Shown here: positions 22,854-30,625 of the stretch, in pieces
Layout: every line of letters starts with the position of its first letter
How positions within the stretch are numbered: the stretch's first letter is position 1
Source of the DNA: Acidovorax sp. 107
GTDB lineage: Bacteria > Pseudomonadota > Gammaproteobacteria > Burkholderiales > Burkholderiaceae_C
Length of the DNA: 64,000 nucleotides
NCBI RefSeq assembly: GCF_003058055.1
Contig: NZ_QBTZ01000001.1
Location: 2,932,001 to 2,996,000 of the forward strand
Reading direction: 5' to 3'
The notes under the pieces: generated by a model
Told to the model about the DNA's origin: nothing
The model's input: only the letters and a program-made list of their open reading frames with translations
The model's database searches: none
Program-made: the position numbers and the translations under genes

Positions 22854-23837
22854 ATGGCCATCAATGAACTGCGCGCCATCGCCAACTTTGCCAAGGCCGC
22901 CGAGCTGGGCAGCCTGCGCCAAGCGGCGGCCGCGCAGGGCATCACGCCACAGGCGTCCAGCCAGTTGCTGGTGCAGCTCGAATCGCACCTGGGCGTGCGG
23001 CTGTTCCACCGCACCACGCGCAGCCTGAGCCTCACCGAAGAAGGGCGGCAGTTCCTGGCCTCCGCACAGCCGGGCCTGGCCACACTGCAGCACGCGGTGC
23101 AAGGCGCGCGGCGCGGGCGTGAGGCCATGGCGGGGCCGCTGCGCATCGTGGCGCCGCGCTCCATCCTGCTGGAGGTGATCTGGCCGGTGCTGCACGAGTT
23201 CTGCCGCCGCCACCCCCTGGTGGAACCCGATGTGCAGCTGGACGACCGCATCGGCAACTGGGTGGAAGACCGCGTGGATGTGGGCTTCCGCTCGGGCTAC
23301 CCGCCCGAGGGCGGCGTGGTGGCGCGGCGGCTGCTCACGCTGCAGCTCATCGTGTGCGCAGCGCCTGCGTACATCGCGCGCCACGGGGCGCCGGCCAGCA
23401 TCGACGACCTGGCGCAGCACCGCTGCAGCGGCTTTCGCCATGCGTCCACCGGCAAGCCCATGCCCTGGGAGTTCCAGGTGGGCGACGACATCGTGGCGCG
23501 CACCATTCACCCCACGTTCTGCACCAACGACATCGAGGTGGAGGCCCGTGCGGTGCTGGGCGGCCACGCGGTGGGCCAGCTGGTGGGCGTGACGGCCGCG
23601 CCGCTGGTACGCAGCGGCCAGCTGGTGCCGCTGCTGCCCCAGCATGTGGCGCAGCACCTGGCGCTGTACGTGTACTACGGCAGCCGCACGGCGCTGCCAG
23701 CGCGCGTGCGGGCGTTTATCGACCTGGCGGTGGAGATGGTGGCCAACAACCCCGCCTACCTGCTCACGCCCAAAGAGCTGGCGACCCACGGCCCGGCTGT
23801 ACAGAAAAAGCCCCGGGCGCGAAAGCCCACGCAGTGA
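22854..23837 (+). CDS. LysR-family regulator, divergent from SDR gene
   Basis: A 327-residue LysR regulator. The helix-turn-helix is NELRAIANFAKAAELGSLRQAAAAQGITPQASSQLLVQLE, followed by LGVRLFHRTTRSLSLTEEG. The effector domain includes VGFRSGYPPEGGVVARRL and CAAPAYIARHG. The ATG at 22854 fits the usual start. The C-terminus is basic (KKPRARKPTQ). Predicted regulator of the divergent SDR gene. The second SDR gene ends 16 bp downstream in the convergent direction. Confidence 0.87.
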   Translation: MAINELRAIANFAKAAELGSLRQAAAAQGITPQASSQLLVQLESHLGVRLFHRTTRSLSLTEEGRQFLASAQPGLATLQHAVQGARRGREAMAGPLRIVAPRSILLEVIWPVLHEFCRRHPLVEPDVQLDDRIGNWVEDRVDVGFRSGYPPEGGVVARRLLTLQLIVCAAPAYIARHGAPASIDDLAQHRCSGFRHASTGKPMPWEFQVGDDIVARTIHPTFCTNDIEVEARAVLGGHAVGQLVGVTAAPLVRSGQLVPLLPQHVAQHLALYVYYGSRTALPARVRAFIDLAVEMVANNPAYLLTPKELATHGPAVQKKPRARKPTQ

Positions 23838-23853
23838 GCGCCGTGCTGACCGT

Positions 23854-24651
23854 TCAGGCCGCAAACCCGCCGTCGATCAACAAGCTCGCCCCCGTCACCA
23901 TGCCCGACTCCGGCCCGGCCAGATAAGCCACCATGCCCGCGATCTCGTCAGGGTGCGCGTGGCGGTTCAGTGCCATCAGGCCGTGCATGTCGCCCGCCAT
24001 GGGGCCATCAGCCGGGTTCATGTCGGTGTTGACCGGGCCGGGCTGCACATTGTTCACCGTGATGCCACGCGGGCCCAGGTCGCGCGCCAGGCCCTTGGTC
24101 AGGCCCACGATGGCGGCCTTGCTCATGCCGTACACGCTGAATCCGGCCCATGGCACGCGGTCGGAGTTGGTGCTGCCGATGGTGATAACCCGGCCATAGG
24201 CGCCGCCCTGGCCCATGTGGCGCACGGCGGCCTGGGTGGCCACGAACACGGCGCGCACATTCACATTGAGCGTATGGTCAAAGTCGGCCAGCGCAAAGCT
24301 GCTGAGCTCACCCGCGATGGCGACGCCCGCGTTGTTGACGAGGATGTCCAGGCGGCCCAGCTCGCGCGCGGCGCGGTCCACCGCCTGCGTGAGGGCGACG
24401 GCATCGGCGCTGTCGGCCTGCAGGGCCAAGGCCTTGCCGCCGCTTGCCGCAATGTCAGCCACCAGCGCCTGCGCAGGTGCTGCGGAGCTGCTGTAGGTAA
24501 AGGCCACGGCCGCACCGTCGCGCGCCAGGCGCCGCACGATGGCCGCGCCAATGCCGCGCGCGCCGCCGGTGACGAACGCGACCTTGCCGGCCAGCGGGCG
24601 GCCAGGCGATGAAGGAGCAGAGACCGGGGATGTTTCAGACACAGAAGACAT
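23854..24651 (-). CDS. SDR family oxidoreductase (FabG-like)
   Basis: A 265-residue classical SDR. Motifs: TGGARGIGAAIVRRLARDG for NAD(P), NNAGVAI, ITIGSTNSDRV with catalytic Ser, YGMSKAAIVGL with Tyr-x-x-x-Lys, and the FabG-like ending VAYLAGPESGMVTGASLLIDGGFAA. The leader of about 20 Ser/Pro-rich residues precedes the Rossmann fold. The substrate cannot be told; the FabG-like tail suggests a beta-ketoacyl or secondary alcohol/ketone substrate. It is divergent from another LysR gene 141 bp upstream. Confidence 0.88.
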   Translation of the reverse strand: MSSVSETSPVSAPSSPGRPLAGKVAFVTGGARGIGAAIVRRLARDGAAVAFTYSSSAAPAQALVADIAASGGKALALQADSADAVALTQAVDRAARELGRLDILVNNAGVAIAGELSSFALADFDHTLNVNVRAVFVATQAAVRHMGQGGAYGRVITIGSTNSDRVPWAGFSVYGMSKAAIVGLTKGLARDLGPRGITVNNVQPGPVNTDMNPADGPMAGDMHGLMALNRHAHPDEIAGMVAYLAGPESGMVTGASLLIDGGFAA

Positions 24652-24686
24652 GGTGTTGTTTCTCCAACGAGATGCATGCAGAAAAT

Positions 24687-24702
24687 GGTTCGCAACCGAA
24701 CC
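24687..24702. promoter_or_regulatory. Palindrome near the SDR start
   Basis: GGTTCG-CAAC-CGAACC is a perfect inverted repeat 36 bp upstream of the SDR ATG. It shares no half-site with the LysR palindrome at 24765, so it may serve RNA polymerase blocking or another regulator. Confidence 0.4.
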
Positions 24703-24764
24703 GGGAAGACCTGCAGTTTCAGAAAAACACTCATGCTCCGGTAGCCATGAATGGGCTGTATATC

Positions 24765-24783
24765 TTTCAACCCTTGGTTGAAA
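24765..24783. promoter_or_regulatory. LysR operator in the second SDR/LysR divergent promoter
   Basis: TTTCAACC-CTT-GGTTGAAA is a perfect palindrome with 8-base arms. It ends 9 bp before the lysR ATG, so binding would directly block its own translation initiation region promoter, and it lies 114 bp from the SDR start. Confidence 0.6.
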
Positions 24784-24792
24784 ATACCGCTC

Positions 24793-25719
24793 ATGCAGCC
24801 CCTCAGCCACCTCGAATCGTTTGTGCAGTCCGCCCAGTCGGGCAGCTTTTCGGCCGCCGCGCGGCTCATGGGCCTGACGCCCGCCGCCGTGAGCAAGAAC
24901 GTGGCGCGGCTGGAGGCCAGCCTGGGCGTGCGGCTGTTCCAGCGCAGCACGCGCAGCCTTACGCTCACCGAGGGCGGGCAGCGCCTGCTGGCGCAAGTGG
25001 GCCCGCCACTCACCGCCCTGGCCGATGCGGTGGACCACGCGGCCGAGGCCGAGCAGCAGCCGGCGGGCACGCTCAAGGTCAGCATGGGCCAGGCCTTTGG
25101 CCGCGCGTACCTGGTGCCGCTGCTCGCCGAGTTCTTGCAGCGCTACCCGGCCATCCAGCCCGACTGGCGCTTTGAGAACCGGCAGGTGGATTTGATCGGC
25201 GAGGGCTTTGACGCCGGCATTGGCGGCGGCCTGAACCTGAACCCCGACATGGTGGCGCGCACGCTGGGCCCCATCCACCTGGTGGTCGTGGCCGCGCCTG
25301 CGCTGCTGCAGGGCCGCAAGCGGGCGCCGCGCCACCCGGCGGACCTGGCGCAGTGGGATGGCATTGCACGGCGCAACATCCGCACCGGGCGCATCAACGT
25401 CACCACGCTGCGCAACAAGGCCGGCGATGCGGCTCCCGTGGAGCTGCGCCCGCGCGTGGTGTTCGACGACCCCGAGGCCATGTGCCAGGCCGCGCTCATG
25501 GGCCTGGGCCTGGCCGTGCTGCCCATGCCGTTTGCGCAGCCCTGGTTGGCGCGGGGCGACCTGGTGCGGGTGCTGCCCGGCTGGTGGGCCGATGCAGGGC
25601 CGACCTCGCTGTACTACCCCAGCAAGAAGCTGCTGCCCGCACGCACCCGGGTGTTTGTGGACTTTGTGGTGGAGCAGTTCAGCACGCGCGGCTTTGCGCA
25701 AAGGGTGCGCGGGGACTGA
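24793..25719 (+). CDS. LysR-family regulator, divergent from FabG-like SDR gene
   Basis: A 308-residue LysR regulator: SHLESFVQSAQSGSFSAAARLMGLTPAAVSKNVARLE, then LGVRLFQRSTRSLTLTEGG. The effector domain has the GFDAGIGGGLNLNPDMVARTL segment. An in-frame upstream GTG/ATG region would pass through the operator palindrome, so the ATG at 24793 (MQPLSHLESF) is chosen. Predicted regulator of the divergent SDR gene. The racemase gene starts 76 bp downstream and could be read from the same transcript. Confidence 0.87.
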   Translation: MQPLSHLESFVQSAQSGSFSAAARLMGLTPAAVSKNVARLEASLGVRLFQRSTRSLTLTEGGQRLLAQVGPPLTALADAVDHAAEAEQQPAGTLKVSMGQAFGRAYLVPLLAEFLQRYPAIQPDWRFENRQVDLIGEGFDAGIGGGLNLNPDMVARTLGPIHLVVVAAPALLQGRKRAPRHPADLAQWDGIARRNIRTGRINVTTLRNKAGDAAPVELRPRVVFDDPEAMCQAALMGLGLAVLPMPFAQPWLARGDLVRVLPGWWADAGPTSLYYPSKKLLPARTRVFVDFVVEQFSTRGFAQRVRGD

Positions 25720-25795
25720 CTGGCACAGCGGTGGGGCTAGGCCACGGCAGCGCGGTGGCAATAATGGGCCTTTGCAACCGCTCTGGACCACATCC

Positions 25796-26497
25796 ATGCC
25801 CCAACACATCGGCATCGTGGGCTGCTCCGCCGAAGGGGCTGCTTTGTGTTACCGCACCCTGTGCGCCGAAGGCGCTGCGCTGCTGGGCCGCCCGCATGCG
25901 CACCCCGAGGTGACGCTGCACACACCGTCGCTGGCCGACTATGTGGACTGCCTGGACCGGAATGACCTGCAAGGCGTGGCCGACCTGATGCTGGCCTCCG
26001 CCCACAAGCTGGCCCGTGCAGGCGCCGATTTTCTGATCTGCCCCGACAACACCATCCACCAGGCGATGGACCGCGTGCTGCCCCACTCGCCGCTGCCCTG
26101 GCTGCACATTGCCGAGGTGGTGGCGGCCGAGGCGGCAGCGCGCGGCCACCGGCGTCTGGCCCTGACCGGCACGCGCTGGCTGGTGGACAGCAGCGTGTAC
26201 CCCGATGCGCTGCAGGCCCAGGGCCTGCAATGGGTGCGCCCCACCGAAGCTGAACGCAGCGAGATCAACCGCACCATCATGGACGAGCTGGTGCCCGGCC
26301 TCATTCGCCCTGAGGGCGTGGCCCTGTTCCAGCAGATCATCGCCCGCATGCAGCGCGAGGAAGGCTGTGATGCCGTGGTGCTGGGCTGCACCGAGATCCC
26401 GCTGATCCTGAGCGATGCCAACTCCCCGCTGCCCACGCTGGACTCCACCCGCCTGCTGGCCCGTGCTGCGCTGCGGCGGGCCGTGCAGGCTGACTGA
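25796..26497 (+). CDS. Aspartate/glutamate racemase family protein
   Basis: A 233-residue protein of the aspartate/hydantoin racemase superfamily. Both catalytic cysteines are in place: Cys82 (ICPDNTIHQA) and Cys198 (VVLGCTEIPLIL). Two pseudo-symmetric Rossmann-like halves start at IGIVGCSAEG and RRLALTGTRW. It most resembles amino-acid racemases that interconvert L- and D-aspartate or glutamate without cofactor; a hydantoin or malate isomerase role is possible. Cytoplasmic. The convergent esterase gene ends 5 bp beyond its stop codon. Confidence 0.87.
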   Translation: MPQHIGIVGCSAEGAALCYRTLCAEGAALLGRPHAHPEVTLHTPSLADYVDCLDRNDLQGVADLMLASAHKLARAGADFLICPDNTIHQAMDRVLPHSPLPWLHIAEVVAAEAAARGHRRLALTGTRWLVDSSVYPDALQAQGLQWVRPTEAERSEINRTIMDELVPGLIRPEGVALFQQIIARMQREEGCDAVVLGCTEIPLILSDANSPLPTLDSTRLLARAALRRAVQAD

Positions 26498-26502
26498 ACG
26501 AA

Positions 26503-27483
26503 CTACTTGAGCCGCTGCGCCACCACGGCGTCCAGCGAGGCCATGAAGGTCTCCACGGCCCGCGTGTAGGCGCTCTCCAGGCCCAGCTGCGCGTTGATCT
26601 CGCCATGGGTCAGCTCTTGCGGCAGCACCTCGGCACGGCCGCCCAGGTCGCGCACGCGGCGGGCCATGCCCTGCGCCTGCAGGCAGGGGTGGTCGGGGCG
26701 CTCGGTGGAGCAGACAAACTGGAACGGCGGCACCGGCCCTGACAGCGCGTGGTAAGGCGACACCGCCGCCCAGAACAACGGGTTGGCACCCATCACCTCG
26801 TCATAGAACGGGTAGTGCGGCGCGGTCATCACCACCGGCACATTGAGCGCCGCGCTGTCCAGCGACACGGTGCCCAGCCAGGGCCAGGCCCCCTCACGCT
26901 GGGCCAGGGTGGGCGATGCATTGATGAGCGACACCAGGTGCGCGCCCGCTGAGTGCCCCATCAGGATGAACCGCGATGCGTCGGCGCCCCAGCTGGCAGC
27001 ACGGCTTTGCGAGGCGGCCAGCGCCATGGCCACGTCCTGCGCCTCCTGCAGCACGTTCACGGCGGGGTACAGGCGGTAGTTCACCGAGATGAACACAAAG
27101 CCCTTGGGCACCCAGCGCGCCACCTTCTCCTGCACCACGCGGGACATGGCCTTGTCGCCCGTGCGCCAGGCGCCGCCATGCACCATGAAGATCACCGGCG
27201 CGCGCGTACCGCTGGCCACCGCAGCGCTGCTGACGGCGCCGCCAGCGGCGGGCAGGTAGACATCCATGCGCTGCAGCGGGTCCGCACCATAGGGCACATC
27301 GGCCAGGCGCTGCACACCGGCGGGCAAGGCCGCGGCGGTGTCGCGCAACTGGGCAAAGGGCCCAAGCCCGCGCAGCTGGGCGTGGGCGGGCGGGGTCAGC
27401 ACAGCGGCCAGCGCACACAGCGCTGCGCCCAGGCCTGTGCGCAGAAACGCGAACGCGGAGAGTGGGGTGGAAGGACGGGACAT
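26503..27483 (-). CDS. Exported alpha/beta hydrolase (esterase/lipase, BD-FAE-like)
   Basis: A 326-residue hydrolase. Residues 1-35 make a signal peptide ending PPAHAQ. The oxyanion motif is HGGAWRTGDK (His102-Gly-Gly), the nucleophile is Ser178 in MGHSAGAH, and the acid and base are probably in the segment CSTERPDHPC and LTHGEINAQLG near the C-terminus. This is the HGG-type fold of bacterial carboxylesterases such as kynurenine formamidase-like and BD-FAE enzymes. Periplasmic location is predicted. Substrate unknown. It stands alone, 37 bp after the secreted Ser/Thr-rich gene in the same direction. Confidence 0.85.
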   Translation of the reverse strand: MSRPSTPLSAFAFLRTGLGAALCALAAVLTPPAHAQLRGLGPFAQLRDTAAALPAGVQRLADVPYGADPLQRMDVYLPAAGGAVSSAAVASGTRAPVIFMVHGGAWRTGDKAMSRVVQEKVARWVPKGFVFISVNYRLYPAVNVLQEAQDVAMALAASQSRAASWGADASRFILMGHSAGAHLVSLINASPTLAQREGAWPWLGTVSLDSAALNVPVVMTAPHYPFYDEVMGANPLFWAAVSPYHALSGPVPPFQFVCSTERPDHPCLQAQGMARRVRDLGGRAEVLPQELTHGEINAQLGLESAYTRAVETFMASLDAVVAQRLK

Positions 27484-27520
27484 GCGGGATCTCCTGGCTC
27501 AATGAATGGAAGGTAACGAA

Positions 27521-28093
27521 TCAGGGCCGCGCCGGGCAGGCCATCGGGGCGCCGCTGGCGTCAAAGCAGCTGGCGCTGCGGGAACGGCCGGTGTCCGCGT
27601 TGTACGAGCTGCTGGTCTGCACGCTGTTGCCGGTGGTGGCGCTGGTGGCCGTGGTGGTGCGGCCCTGCGTCACGCTGCCGTCAGCGCTGCGCGTGGCGGC
27701 GCCCGTGCTCTGCAGCGTGCCCCAGTCGCCCTGGGCGGTAATGGCGCTGCTGTGGCTGGCCGTGCCATCGGCATTCCTTGCGCTCTGGCCCTGGCGCACC
27801 GCCGTGGCGCCGTTGGGGCCCACCGCGGCGGCGCCGCTGCGCACGCTGCCCTGGCCCTGGCCGTCGGTGGTCACGCTGCGGCCGCGCAGCACGCCCCCAC
27901 CGCCCGGCGCTGCGCGGACCACGCCGGTGCGTGCGGTGGTGCTGCCATCGGCGTTGTGCTCCACCGTGTGGCGGCTGCGTGCGCTGGCATCGCTGGCCGC
28001 CAGGAGCAGCAGTGCGCCCACGGCGAGGGCGGCCAGCAGCATGGCGCGGTAGGTGGCAACGGGGGCGGACGGTGTCGGGGCGGAAGAGAACAT
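27521..28093 (-). CDS. Secreted Gly/Ser/Thr-rich repeat protein, function unknown
   Basis: A 190-residue protein with an N-terminal membrane or signal segment (AMLLAALAVGALLLLAASDASA). The mature part is made of degenerate units of the type NADGSTTARTG, GPNGATAVRQG, NADGTASHSS and SADGSVTQGRTTT, about 20-25 residues apart, which suggests an extended beta structure. It ends ASCFDASGAPMACPARP with two Cys that could bond. I do not recognise a family. It is divergent from the two-component operon and the shared 260-bp region has an OmpR-type site, so it may be a direct target of that response regulator. Confidence 0.65.
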   Translation of the reverse strand: MFSSAPTPSAPVATYRAMLLAALAVGALLLLAASDASARSRHTVEHNADGSTTARTGVVRAAPGGGGVLRGRSVTTDGQGQGSVRSGAAAVGPNGATAVRQGQSARNADGTASHSSAITAQGDWGTLQSTGAATRSADGSVTQGRTTTATSATTGNSVQTSSSYNADTGRSRSASCFDASGAPMACPARP

Positions 28094-28203
28094 GGCGGTG
28101 GGCTCCTTGCAACAGATCAAAGGGTGCGAAGCAGCAGGGTGCTGCGATGGGCTGAACTATGGCCGCGAGGTATGAGCCAGTTGTGGCGCCCGCTGCACGA
28201 TGT

Positions 28204-28248
28204 ATGACAAAGCATGACAAACCACCGGCACGTGTCATGCGTTGTCAT
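28204..28248. promoter_or_regulatory. Inverted pair of 10-bp-phased direct repeats (OmpR-type site)
   Basis: ATGACA occurs at 28204 and 28214, and TGTCAT at 28233 and 28243. Each pair has a 10-bp period. The two pairs are inverted copies (17-base arms, 15 of 17 matching, ends 28204-28220 and 28232-28248). It lies 110 bp from the secreted-protein start and 105 bp from the response-regulator start. OmpR/PhoB regulators bind such phased direct repeats. Confidence 0.65.
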
Positions 28249-28353
28249 GCACCGCAGCGCCCGCCCGCGCTGGCGCCCGGTGTTTTCGGCCCTACCATTG
28301 GCACGCAGCCTTGGCTGCACTCACCCGCCGCTGCCACACCCACACACCGCCCC

Positions 28354-29118
28354 ATGACGGAAGCCCTGGCCAAGATCCTGGTCGCCGATGACGAACCCGA
28401 CCTGCGTGCGCTGCTGCAGCGCTACCTGAGCGACCAGGGCTACAGCGTGCGCACGGTCGATGGCGCGGGCCCGCTCGATGTGCTGCTACAGCGCGAGCGC
28501 TTTGACGTGCTGGTGCTCGACGTGATGATGCCGGGCGAGGATGGCCTCTCGATCTGCCGCCGCTTGCGCGCGCAGGGCGAGACCATTCCCATCCTGATGC
28601 TCACCGCGCGCGGAGACCCCGTGGACCGTATCGTAGGCCTGGAGATGGGTGCCGACGACTACCTGCCCAAGCCCTTCAACCCGCGCGAGCTGCTGGCCCG
28701 CATCCAGGCCATGGTGCGCCGCCAGCGCCTGCTGGGTGCACACACCGGGCCGCGCCAAGTGGGCGGGCACATCACGTTTGGCGCATTCACGCTGTGGCTG
28801 GATGAGCGCCGGTTGGAACGCCATGGGGGCGCGGACGGCGACGGCGCCCAGGACGTGCCCCTGACCACGGGCGAATTCGCGCTGCTTCAGGCACTGGCAC
28901 AGCAACCGCACCGGCCCCTGGGCCGTGACCGGCTCATCGCACTGGCCCATGGCCCCGACCACACCGCCACCGACCGCAGCATCGATGTGCAGGTGATGCG
29001 CCTGCGCAAGCTCATCGAGGCCGACCCCGCACAGCCGCGCCATATCCGCACCGTATGGGGCGTGGGCTATGTATTTGTGCCCGATGGTGCAGCGCCCGGC
29101 GGCGGAGGCAAGCCATGA
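28354..29118 (+). CDS. OmpR-family response regulator
   Basis: A 254-residue response regulator. The receiver has the acidic pair in VADDEPD, the phospho-acceptor Asp56 (VLVLDVMMPGEDG), the conserved Thr in LMLTARG and Lys in YLPKPFNPREL. The C-terminal winged helix (residues about 150-245) shows LTTGEFALLQALAQQP and RSIDVQVMRLRKLIE with RTVWGVGYVFVP. The layout and tail resemble OmpR itself. It overlaps the histidine kinase gene by four bases (ATGA). Upstream GTG codons in frame exist, but the ATG at 28354 starts the receiver domain properly. Confidence 0.9.
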   Translation: MTEALAKILVADDEPDLRALLQRYLSDQGYSVRTVDGAGPLDVLLQRERFDVLVLDVMMPGEDGLSICRRLRAQGETIPILMLTARGDPVDRIVGLEMGADDYLPKPFNPRELLARIQAMVRRQRLLGAHTGPRQVGGHITFGAFTLWLDERRLERHGGADGDGAQDVPLTTGEFALLQALAQQPHRPLGRDRLIALAHGPDHTATDRSIDVQVMRLRKLIEADPAQPRHIRTVWGVGYVFVPDGAAPGGGGKP

Positions 29119-30491
29119 CGCCCTCCGCCACACCCCAGACCACCCGGGGCTGGTGGCCACGCAGTCTGCTGGGCCGCAACCTGCTGCTGATGGCGGTGCT
29201 CATCGTGCTGGGCCAGCTGGTGGCGGCCATGCTGGTGCGGCAGATGATCTTTCAGCCCCGCGTGGCGCAGGTGGCCGATGGCGTGGCGCGCAACGTGGGC
29301 GCGCTGCGCGCAGGGCTGCAGGCGCTGCCCCCGGCAGAGCGCGCCGCATTTGTCGAGGCGTTCAACCAGCAGGCCGTGCGGTCGGCCCCACCGGTGGCAG
29401 CGGAGAACGCTGCGCGGCGTGCGCTGCTGTCGCCCATGGAGCGGCAGTTTGTGCAGGCGGTGTCGCGCCGCCTGGGGGCGGACGATACGCCAACAAATAC
29501 TTCGCAACCCGTATGGCGCCGCGACAGCACGGGCGTGCTGGCCCTGCGTGTGGTGCACCAGGGGCCGGAGGGGGCGGAGACCTATTGGCTGAACCTGCCC
29601 AGCGTGTTCCCCACGCGCGAGTTCACCGGCGCGTGGCTGGCCGCCACGCTGGCCAGCATGCTGCTGGCGCTGCTGGGAGCCTGGTGGCTGCAGCGGCACA
29701 TCAACCGCCCGCTGGCGCAGGTGGTGGCAGCGGCCCGGCAGTTGGCGCAAGGCCAACCGCCCGCGCCGCTGCCCGAGGACGGGCCGGAAGAAATCGCCAC
29801 CGTGGGCCGCAGCTTCAACCACATGGCGCACAGCCTCGCCGCAGCCGAGCAGGAGCGTGCGCTGATGCTGGCCGGTGTGTCACACGACCTGCGCACCCCG
29901 CTGACCAAGCTGCGCCTGGGCGTGGAGATTGCCGGTGCGCAGGCGGATGCGCCCCTGGCCGCGAGCATGGCCCGCAGCATCGACGAGATGGACGGCATCG
30001 TGGGCCAGTTTCTGCAGTTTGCGCGCAGCGGTGAGGCAGGGGTGCCCACCCCGGCGTCGCTCAACGACCTGGCCCAGGCCGTGGCCGAGGCGCAGGCCGA
30101 CCATGGACGCACCGTGCGACTAGCGCTAGGTGCGCTGCCCGATGTGCCGGTGCGCCCCCAGGCCCTGCGCCGCGCGCTGGACAACCTGGTGGAAAACGCC
30201 TGGCGCCATGGCACGCCACCGGTGCTGCTGCGCACGGGGGTCGATGCCGACGGCGTGTGGCTGGAAGTGCAGGACCAGGGCCCGGGCATCGCCCCGGCAG
30301 AGCTGGACCGCATTCGCCAGCCCTTTGCGCGCGGCGATGGCACGGCACGTTCGGGCGCATCGGGCGCGGGGCTGGGCCTGGCCATTGTGGAGCGCGTGGC
30401 GCGCAGCCACGGCGGGCGGCTGGAGCTGCACAGCGCGCCGGGCGCGGGGCTGCGCGCGCGGCTGGTATTGCCACGGAGCGAGCGGGGCTGA
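29115..30491 (+). CDS. EnvZ-like sensor histidine kinase
   Basis: A 458-residue inner-membrane kinase. Membrane span 1 is at residues about 21-42, the periplasmic part 43-172, and span 2 at about 173-193. HAMP follows, then the H-box with His257 (LAGVSHDLRTPLTKLRLGVE), the N-box DNLVENAWRHG, and the ATP lid with DQGPGIAPAELDRI and GAGLGLAIVERVARSHGG. The organisation and H-box match EnvZ/RstB-type kinases. It phosphorylates the response regulator with which it overlaps. The stimulus is unknown. A copy of the dispersed repeat follows the stop codon. Confidence 0.9.
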   Translation: MTPSATPQTTRGWWPRSLLGRNLLLMAVLIVLGQLVAAMLVRQMIFQPRVAQVADGVARNVGALRAGLQALPPAERAAFVEAFNQQAVRSAPPVAAENAARRALLSPMERQFVQAVSRRLGADDTPTNTSQPVWRRDSTGVLALRVVHQGPEGAETYWLNLPSVFPTREFTGAWLAATLASMLLALLGAWWLQRHINRPLAQVVAAARQLAQGQPPAPLPEDGPEEIATVGRSFNHMAHSLAAAEQERALMLAGVSHDLRTPLTKLRLGVEIAGAQADAPLAASMARSIDEMDGIVGQFLQFARSGEAGVPTPASLNDLAQAVAEAQADHGRTVRLALGALPDVPVRPQALRRALDNLVENAWRHGTPPVLLRTGVDADGVWLEVQDQGPGIAPAELDRIRQPFARGDGTARSGASGAGLGLAIVERVARSHGGRLELHSAPGAGLRARLVLPRSERG

Positions 30492-30540
30492 TGCCGCCGG
30501 GCGCGCCCTGCGAACGCCCAGGACATGCCGCACCCTGAAA

Positions 30541-30602
30541 ATTCAGCCAAAAGTGCCGCAAGCGCTAGTGCAATATACGACAACAGCTCTCAAATCAATA
30601 GC
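30541..30602 (+). repeat. Dispersed intergenic repeat, copy C
   Basis: Reads ATTCAGCCAAAAGTGCCGCA, AGCGCTAGTGCA, then CAGCTCTCAAATCAATAGCA. It lies between the convergent histidine kinase gene (ends 30491) and sigma-54 regulator gene (ends 30626). Confidence 0.65.
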
Positions 30603-30625
30603 AAATCAATGAACCTGACAGGCCC

